From positions 8,747,001 through 8,811,000 of the forward strand of contig OX291553.1 of the NCBI GenBank assembly GCA_946406115.1: a stretch of DNA of 64,000 nt. The letters run 5' to 3'. The notes under the pieces were generated by a model. The model did no database searches. It was given only the letters and a program-made list of their open reading frames with translations, and had not been told where the DNA came from. The DNA comes from Apoda limacodes (taxonomy: Eukaryota > Arthropoda > Insecta > Lepidoptera > Limacodidae). This document shows positions 35,201-44,947 of this stretch, in pieces. The stretch's first letter is position 1. Each line of letters opens with the position of its first letter. The position numbers and the translations under genes were made by a program.

Positions 35201-38200
35201 AAGTAATATAGTATCTTTTTATTGAATAAAATAAATACATGATTTATACTTTACAAATTTCACTTAAATCATAACAGGCGATACGATTCTAGATACTTTG
35301 TATTTACGTTAAACGTTTTAATTGCAAGTTTTGAGTTCGCTTAAATCGTGAAAAGAATTTCTTAATATTCGCATAATTTATATCGGTTAAACAAAATAGG
35401 TATAGTTTTTATTCTTTTAGCTTTAAACATTGAGAATAGGAAAATTTTACTCCATCGTTAATTAAATCAAATTTAAACATATTCCGTATCCAACAACTTA
35501 ATAAGATATTTAATATGTTCTATTAAAAAAATTGTGATAAAAAGTGAATTTGAGTAAGTAGTATACTGTGTCGTAAGGCAAGGTGATAACGCTCATCCAT
35601 TTATCCAAATTATGTTGATGTAATTTATGTAGGTTTACATGTATTATTTGGGTTTATTAAGTTACTTATAGGAAAACTTCATTCTCTCAATTAATATTTT
35701 TCATTTGGTTATTAAAAGTAGTTTTGTACAAAATCCAATCCATTCATGGTCGATTTTGTTAGGTGATTGAATTTTAAGTAAAATGAGGTCTACTAAGAGA
35801 ATTAGCTGTCTTATTTTGGTTGACAATTTTAAAGAAATTCTCGGGATCGAACAGTTGTCACAGTAAGTTTTACTTTGACGGGCCGATGTAATAAATAAAT
35901 TTGTTTAACGAAGTTAAAAATCGTAATCACTATGATCACAAAACTAGTTTTGTGTTCAGTATCCTTACAATGTTAACGTGATCTACAATATAGATTTTCT
36001 TAACTCGGTAAAGAGTTCGCGAGCGATGGATCTAGGATTGTTTCGTCTGCACTTCTAAAGGTTGTCTGCGGTAAACCTTTATTGATTTTAAACTATTTCT
36101 TTAAACTTGACAAGTTGGAGCCTGGGTTTAAATCAATCCTACTAATATTATAAATGTGAAGTTTGTATGTCTGGGTGGATGTTTGTTACTCAATTACGCT
36201 TTAGCCACTGGACGCATCGCGATGGAATTTGGCATGCAGAAGGGTTTAGGTCCTGGAATAGCATATAGGCTACTTTTTATCTCGAAAAATTTAAATGTTC
36301 CCGTGGGAATAACTATGAGAGTTAAAAGAAAAATAGATGTAGCTATAGCTTGCTATAGCAAACTTCATTAGTATAATTAAGGAGATATTATAGGAGTTCG
36401 ACGTCGATAACCGAATTCGGGCCAGGCGGAGCCTCTGGCGGGGTCTCTTAACTGTAAAATTATGGAACACATAGTGTAAACTGACATCAATCAGTAGAAC
36501 CAAATCATAAACTTTTATTAAATACTGTAGTTTAGTCTGCTTGCTTAGACAATTTGAAATAAAATATCAATTTGTAACAGAAATGATGAATGAATGCAGC
36601 AGGTATAAATTAAAATAAGAATAAGAAAATCGTAGTCTGAAAATACATCAAAATCTGTTTTGTTTGTTGAATATTATAAAGATAAATATGAAATTTAAAC
36701 AAATTTTAAAATGTACACACTGATGTATAAAAGGAAAATAAAAATGATTAAGGATATTGAACACTTGACATTTTGTAGTCATTTGCTTCAATCACATCAG
36801 GATCTGTTTTTATATAGAACGCTACTATGATTTTTGAAATTTTGAGGTCAAACTATCAAATTGTTTTATTATTAATTAGGATTAACTGTATAATACTTTC
36901 GATTCATTTTATTTCGTGATACAATCTAGCCTTATGGGTTTTTAAGTCTTAAACTTATACTTATAAGATGATGAGAGAGATAAAGATCTAAATAGAATAT
37001 TTATTTTGAAAATATAACATATTTTGCAAATATCAGTTAAGGTAAATATTTGATTGTTTAGTAAAAATATGTATAGACAATAAATACACAAGTATATTAT
37101 GTTAAGAAAAGGTTTAATAATAACTTATATTTAGGGGGCATTAGGGTTGTTTATATCTGGTGGCATGTCAAAAATTTATCGAGGCACGACGGAACAATCA
37201 TGACTTAATTAAAGTGAAAACCATTGTATTTAGAAAGAAACAAACCTTTCTAGATACACCTATGCAGACTGTTGCCGAGTGGATGAATAGTGAACGAGTT
37301 GTTACTAGACATTTCAGTCTAACTTTGTAGCTTCTCTATTGTATAGGTATATGTAACACAAAAATGAGCATGTGCTATTTCTGTTTTACAGGAATTTTGT
37401 TATAATTCGCAGAACTAGTTTGTACATAGCAATCCAGTTCGAAAAAATGAGTATATCTTGAGAGGCCTGTGTCTGGCACGCTGGGAAAATTAATCACGAT
37501 AGGGAGATGTGTGTAACTTAGTCACCGTGAAATTATTAATATTTTTTCGTTGGGTTTGTAGTCGTCCTCAATGACTACACTAGATATATTAGTTTTATCA
37601 GCGTATAAGTTCTTGTATAATTCGTATAAGGACCTTGAGCTTCTGAGTGAGCTAGGGTTAAAGTGCGGAATACCAGGCGACAAAAAGTTTGGTGTGACGC
37701 ATATACTTGCCAGAGTGTGTGGGTGAAATTAAGTCGACAAGACTTCTTAATTACAGCCAACACGTAACGGTGTTCCTGTTTAAGATACTGCTCCGCGTTA
37801 AGATCTTGAAACCTTTGGCCACAACATTGGGATCTTGGTCGACATAAACAATGGATCAGACTATGATTTAGACTTACCTGTCTAGGGGGAGATTCATTCA
37901 GTTGGCAGTATGTGAGTAACAATAGGAAAATGGTAATTATCGCACCTCTGTTAGGTTGATGTGTTACCACTATAAGCCGTAGCGTAGACTTTAAATTCCT
38001 TTAGTAAATATTGCTTGCTATGGTTTCAATAAACATACAAGATACATTACTTAGGGCAGAATAAAGTAAGACAAATTGCTATAGTCGTATGTTGGGGAAC
38101 AGTGATGTAATAAATAATAGGTATTTAAATGCTTAAACCTATTTAGTGGTTGTTAGTTTCTTATTCGCGATCACAAACTGAAGTTGCTATTTGAGAGTTT

Positions 38201-38857
38201 ATGCCTGCTTGGCTACTTTATGACAATGATTTTTAAGAATATATTAGCTTGAGCGTAGGGTGGGAGTGCGCTAGTTTACAACTACTATCCTAGACAGAAT
38301 ATTCACGCAAAAAAAAAAAAAAAAACACTATCTAATTAAATGGTTATAACTACCGATGTGATTATGGATGGTTTCTGCGCGATGCGGATGCAAATAATTG
38401 TTAGCATTGCGGGGAACTAGCCTATGTCTATTTGGTTATTTATTGGCTATAAGCGCTTAATTCATTAAATAATAGTTTTAAACTCAATTAAATAAAGTAT
38501 AAATTAAATAGGTTGACGCATATACCGTAGGCCTTACGCCTACAATTTGCTGTCCGTGAAATGGAAGAGATTGACTGAATAGAAAAAATGTATGATGTAT
38601 TTAAGTATTGTGAGGCTTCAACGAATTTTGACAAGAAAGTTTAAAATAATTAAACGATAAAGAGTCTGGGGGGTGTAAATAAAAGTATTTGTGGTTTAGT
38701 AAGTTTTATTAGCTTTAAAAAATCTTCCTGCAGCAAGTTCCGTAAGATTTTTGGGGGTGAATGTACCCATCTGCCAAGCCTACCCGTCTACCAAGCCATC
38801 TTCGTCCCTTATAATATTAAATTCTATAAAAATAAAATTTAATAATAAAAAAAAGAA

Positions 38858-38895
<38 letters not shown>

Positions 38896-41800
38896 AAAAT
38901 TGTTATATAAATCTAACATAGTTATCAAAATAATAATTAAATAAGATCGTGGAAGATCGAGGACTTAGAAAAAGTAAGCCAGGATCGTGGTGGTGGAGGT
39001 CTTTAATATTTTTGTAGACTTTCTAAAGACGGGCTTAACACATTTATGTAGTTAAAAACCTAAATTCGAAAATAAAATAAATTTCATTACTAGAACACCC
39101 GGGATAGCATAAGTTTACGTAGACATACATAGGCAGCGGCGAGCGTCGCGGTGCCACCAAATATAAAGAAAGCGTATGAAGTGGGCATATGCAAAATGCG
39201 ATAGATTTATATAAAATGCAATGTATTATTGAGTGAATACATTATAACATGAGAGGAATTATATACCTTTCTGATGGCTAAATAAAGGTGGCAGTGTTGT
39301 AGTGACCTGAATATTGGAATGCGACTCTTTTGCTTGATTTAGCGATGGATGTTGCTTCTTATGTTTGATTGCTTATACTGCTGCTATACAATACAGGTAA
39401 AAAGACCTCGCCTGAGTAAAGTAAAGAAGGAGACAAGGAGATGATAATGGAGGCATGCCCGGGGATCGGAAGCTTAAAACCTACTGATCTCTCAGAATGT
39501 TTATCGTTAACATTCGTTAGTGGCTTCAAGTTACATCGGCTGAGCTCACAGACGGTTTGAACATCTCTCGCCTAACGTTTCGATCCGTTTGTTTGGGTCA
39601 AATACGAATGTGAGTTCAGTGCCGAGAGACTTGAACGACGACAACAGATTACACAGTGTAGAAGGGTAAAGGTCCTTGCCCCGAGCTGTCTGTCAGAGTC
39701 GAAAAACTGCGAAAGAAGGCAATTGTTGTTTTATTAAAATTGACACGTAAGCCGTTGCCAAGTTGCGGGGAGTCGGACGCTGATTACGCGAAGGCGACAG
39801 TGATACTTCACCTACGCGACTGGTGACACCAAATAGGGAGAAGTCTTGTAGCGATTTGAATATTGGAATGCGACTCTTTTGCTTGTATTAGTGATGGACG
39901 TTGCTTCTGAGGTTTGATCGTTTATAATGCTTCTATATTACACAGGTAAAAAGGCCTCGCCTGAGTAAAGTAAAGAGGAGACAAGGAGATGAAATGGAGG
40001 CATGCCCGGGGATCGGAAGCTTAAAACCTACTGGTCTCTCAGAATGTTTATCGTTAACATTCGTTAGTGGCTTCAAGTTACATCGGCTGAGCTCACAGAC
40101 GGTTTGAACATCTCTCGCCTAACGTTTCGATCCGTTTGTTTGGGTCAAATACGAATGTGAGTTCAGTGCCGAGCGACTTGAACGACGACAACAGATTACA
40201 CAGTGTAGAAGGGTAAAGGTCCTTGCCCCGAGCTGTCTGTCAGAGTCGAAAAACTGCGAAAAGAAGGCAATTGTATCTTATTTGAATTGACACGTAAACC
40301 GTTGCCAAGTTGTGGGGAGTTGGACGCTGATTACGCGAAGGCGACAGTGATACTTCACCTACGCGACTGGTAACAACTCATGGAATCATATTTGGTTCGC
40401 GACTAAATTTCTGAAAAGCTGCGATACTGAATATTACATTAATAACCTAACTCTCACTTATTCTATCGTTAATCAATTAAATAAACTATAAACTATAAAT
40501 CTTCGTACTTGAACTGATAATATACCTATTATACATTTAACCTGTTTATGAATCCTTGATCATGTATGGTGTGGACGCCGGCTTGAAAACCGAAATATAT
40601 CATTTATAATCTACGACTGAAGTTACATGGATGCAGTGGGGCTTATTGCGTCTTGCTCTCCGGAGTGTGTTAAGCATGGGGCGTGCCCTCTTGGTGAATT
40701 CCATGGCTGTTCCATTGGTACATAATTATTACCTACTACACAAATGGTTCAGTGGGGTTTATTGCGTCCTGCTCTTCGGAGTGTGCTTAACACGAGACGT
40801 GCTCTCTTGACAATGTCATGGCTGTGTCTGTGCGAACGGATGTCACACTCTTTGGCCTAAGGCTGAGTGTTTGTGCTATGCACGCACAAGGATTTGTTCC
40901 TGAAACTACATATTTTAGACTTCGGTCTTCAGCTTTGGCTGCAACGATAATTTAATGGTTATACCATTTATGATTTCACACCTCTACTCCTGCGGGGGAT
41001 GTGCGCTAAGTTAGCCTCGGTATGGACACGTACCGTGGGAAGCGCTGGGTGGAGCTTCCCGCCTTTTTATTTTTTTTAGAAAAATAAAAAGCGCATAGGG
41101 GTAGAGGATACTATTTTCATTACTAGAACGGTGTTTCAGTCTTTCTCTTAAAGAACCTGCGGTCTACGTTACACAATAAGGTCCTACCACTTAGACGATC
41201 ACATAGCCAAACCTTCGTTAAATTTATACTTCAATTTTCAAGTTTCATGTTTATATTGTCTTATAATCTTTTCTTTCCATGCTGGTTAGTTAGGTAGGTA
41301 CGTTAAGGGTTACTAGTATAGGTGTTCTTTGGGGGGGTTAGTTACAAGAAATTACATGAAGAAATAAAATAGATAAAATCGGCCAAGTGCGAGTCGGACT
41401 CGCGCACGACGGGTCCCGTACCGTTATCTATAAAAACGGAAAAAGTCACGTTTGTTGTCTAGGAGACCCCCTTAAATATTTGTTTTCTTTTGATTTAATT
41501 AATTATTTTTAAAGTGACTATATAACTAAATATTCTGTGAATATTTTAAGCGTCTACCTGTGGCCGTTATCAATATCGGGAAAAAAAATCACTTTTGTTG
41601 TATGGGAGCCCCATTAAATATTTATTTTATTCTATTTTCAGTATTTGCTATTATAGCGGCAACAGAAATACATCTTCTGTGAAAATTTCAACTGTCTGTC
41701 ACGGTTCGACAGCTTGGTGACAGACGGACGGACAGCGGCGTCTTAGTAATGGGGTTCCGCTTATTACCCTTTGGGTACATAACCCTAAAAATGAATTGTC

Positions 41801-44800
41801 AAATTGACGACTCATAAGGGCTGTTTAAAATTCAAGATACTTGATTAAAATATTTAGAGTAGTTACAATGAAGTGCCTTTAATCAATTTAATAGAAGTAA
41901 ATGCTTGTTCGTTTGTATCGTAGCCAATTTAAAATAACACTTTTACCAAAAAAAGTTCAAAATTAAAAAAAAACCCAATATAGAAAAAGGATAAAATGGC
42001 TCAAGTAGGGGTTATATGAAAAGGCAGGAATAAGGGAGAAATATGAACTTTACTTTTATGTTTAGGTATATGCATACTTTAAAAATTTAGATTATTGATA
42101 ATATACGATTCTTGTAAATGTAACAATAAACATAAAATCAAATGTCAAACATTTTCTGTTTCAAGAGAAAAAAACCAAACAACGTTTTTGTCCCTCTGTT
42201 ACCCTTTTATATAAATAAGGAAGGCCCAGCTTAATAGTACATTGTGTATTAAGAGTGGTAAAGTAAAAATACTAACGAGAGCCGAAGGCTTTGATGATTC
42301 GAGTTTGTAATTTCCGTACCACCCGTGTTACACACATGTTTTTCATCATATTTGCGAGTAAATAAATAAAAATATAAGATGAATAAATAAATGAATTTGC
42401 TAAAACCCAATTGAGCTTCGGCTAAAGTTAAAACTTGTAATTGATCGCTTGTAGTGTGCACGTAGTTCATATTTCGAACAGCCAGCTTTTATAAATACTT
42501 GATAAAATAGGCGCCTGTAAGTTGTATGAACGCGCGCTTTGCCTTGATCCCTCAAAAATTACAAATAAAAAGCCCGTGGGAGTAATGAAGGACTTAGCAT
42601 CTGCTTTGCGTAAACGCAATGACACTGTTTACTAGTAAGTGTGATGAAAATTTTATTAAAATTTACCAAATTAGCACGAGCGATCATATTCTTTTGAGCG
42701 ACCACTAATCTCTTTGCGTTGATGTCGGACCCTAATTCTTGTCTTGATATAACTATCCCATTTGCAATCTGAAAAAAAAAAACATCCATATAAATTTTAA
42801 AATCATGAAAATACACGTGCTAAATTGACAATGTCATGAAGACTATATGTATATATAAAAGAAGAAACTGACTGATTCAATGACATATCAAAGCACAGCT
42901 CAAACCGCTATGAAGTTAGCAAATTTACTTGGTCATATTAATATATATTATATGGGATAAGAATAAAGAGAATATCATTTTTTGTTTTTCAAACAATTCC
43001 AAATAAAGCCCAAAAATAGAGTGTCAGATTTTTTTTTTTCTAAAAATAGGCAAATTATTATAATATTAGCAAATTCTAAGTGAATTAAGGTTTGAACTAT
43101 AACATTTATTTGTTACACGTCAATAAGTGTACTCAGGACTGCAATAAAATAATGATCAAATCAAATTCTTGCAAACTTAACTCGTTAGGGTATGCCGTTA
43201 CCTTAAAATTTGGCATGTGGGTTCTTACTTTACGTTTGGCTCCACTAAGGATCTTGCAAAATTTATCCCCTAAAGGGGTAAAATGGGGGTTGAAAGTTTG
43301 TATGAAAATCTGTCAATTTTAAGGCTAAATGCTAAATGTATTTTAATTATTTTAATACAAAGATTTAAGTGTTTTAACGTTTAAAAAAATAATAAAAACA
43401 CTGGGAAAAACAGGGGATGAACCATGGACAAATAGTGCAGAGCATTTCCTAGCCATATGTGAAAAAAATGGAGAAAAACATGTGATAGAGACGAAGCGAA
43501 ACTGTGGTCTCTTGACTCTTTCTATCTTTTCTTAATAAACATAAACAAACAAAATGGCGGACGTTGACAGAAGGAAAAAAGAGACTGCAGGTTCGATTTG
43601 TTTCTTTCTAAAGCACAGTCAATTTTGTAAGGCTATTGCGTAGTCCATAGGCAAAGTACATATATTGCGCGCGTCTTGACTAAACCATGTGGCACAGTTT
43701 GTTTATTTTTCACTGTGATTTTTCGGAGCCGTACAGTGTGTTTCTCTGCCTCGCTCACTTCCTTCTCCATCTTTTATTTTCATATAAGTTTCATCTACTT
43801 GTTTTGCAAAGATTGATTACTCACAGAAAGGATTTCATCAATATTTTTATATCCTTCAAATGTTTGTATTTGAGCAACAACAGCAATTTTCTTTCCTTTA
43901 GGCCCCAACAATTGCTTTAATTCTACTATGTTACTTCCTGACTTCACAAATGGAACGATAACTATATCAATCTGAAATAATTTTAAAGTTTCTATGTACC
44001 ATTAGTCTTTTGACTGCATCTTTGCTATGAAAATATTTATTTACATCGGTTATGTAGCCATAGATCTGGCATGTATGATATATTTTCTTCAAAGACTCTA
44101 ACCTACCTATAAACGAAGAAAGATTACTTCTTTCTATGTATATTCATATTGTATTTCTTAATTCTATAAAGATTTTGTGTATTTTAAGCTTGATGTATTA
44201 GGACTTTACAAATCACTAGGAGTTAATTAATAATCTTTAAAATAAAAGGTTTAGCTATTACCTGTTGTTTTACTAGTATCTCAATGTCTATCACATCTTT
44301 TTCAGAAAAACAAGGCATTTCTAATGGGACATTAGGTACGAATACATCTCTACTTGATCCTAGTAAACCTCCTCTTACAACCTTACATGTTACAGTGGTC
44401 GACGAAATTATTTCTACTTTCAACATAATTGTTTCATTGTCCAATAGAACCATGTCGCCTTTCTTTAATTGTTCAGCAAGATTTGCATAGTCAACGTATA
44501 TGGTGTATTTGGAACATCTCTCTTTGTACGTTTCGTCTGCTGTTAGTTTTACTATATCATCTGGTCTTAAGTCTACAGTGTCTCCGTACACCTGTGAAAA
44601 AATAAATGTTTTTAATTATTGGACATTTGGACATATGTTTTTAAAATTGCCGACTCTTCAAAAATCTAAATAACTTCTTGCTTGAAGTACCCTATACTGT
44701 AGTCCTTAGAGAAAAACTTGGCAGGGAGCTCATTCCACAACCTAAGCGGGAAGAAGTTTCTCTGAAACCGCACTGTTCTAAAGTATGAGGATGAATTCCC

Positions 44801-44891
44801 TGCCGATGGCGAGCGGTGCGATGGTAGAAAGTACCTTTGGGCATCATTTCGAACAATTCCTCAGAAAACATACCATTATACAAGCGATAGA

Positions 44892-44947
<56 letters not shown>

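Larger units (their letters stand above)
32103..41346. mobile_element. Non-autonomous LTR retrotransposon (LARD-like), 9.24 kb
   Basis: Two near-identical direct repeats of about 2.6 kb (32103-34690, 38762-41346) begin TGTACCC and end GTTACA. The whole is flanked by AGAA on both sides (32099-32102, 41347-41350). The polypurine stretch GGGGGTGAA (38753-38761) directly precedes the right repeat, and a candidate primer-binding site starts TGG at 34694, three bases after the left repeat. The 4.07-kb interior holds no gag, protease, reverse transcriptase or integrase frame, so it depends on another element. It lies in intron 5 of PK-like 2. The LTRs differ only in a poly(A)/(TA) run and a few bases, so insertion is recent. 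Confidence 0.85.

Noticed and set aside
37575..37970. 131-codon minus-strand frame inside the LTR element
   Set aside because: It opposes the element's orientation set by the polypurine tract, lacks known domains, and overlaps a better plus-strand frame.
32103..41346. Segmental duplication of host DNA as explanation for the 2.6-kb direct repeats
   Set aside because: TG...CA ends, AGAA target duplication and an abutting polypurine tract explain the structure better as LTRs.
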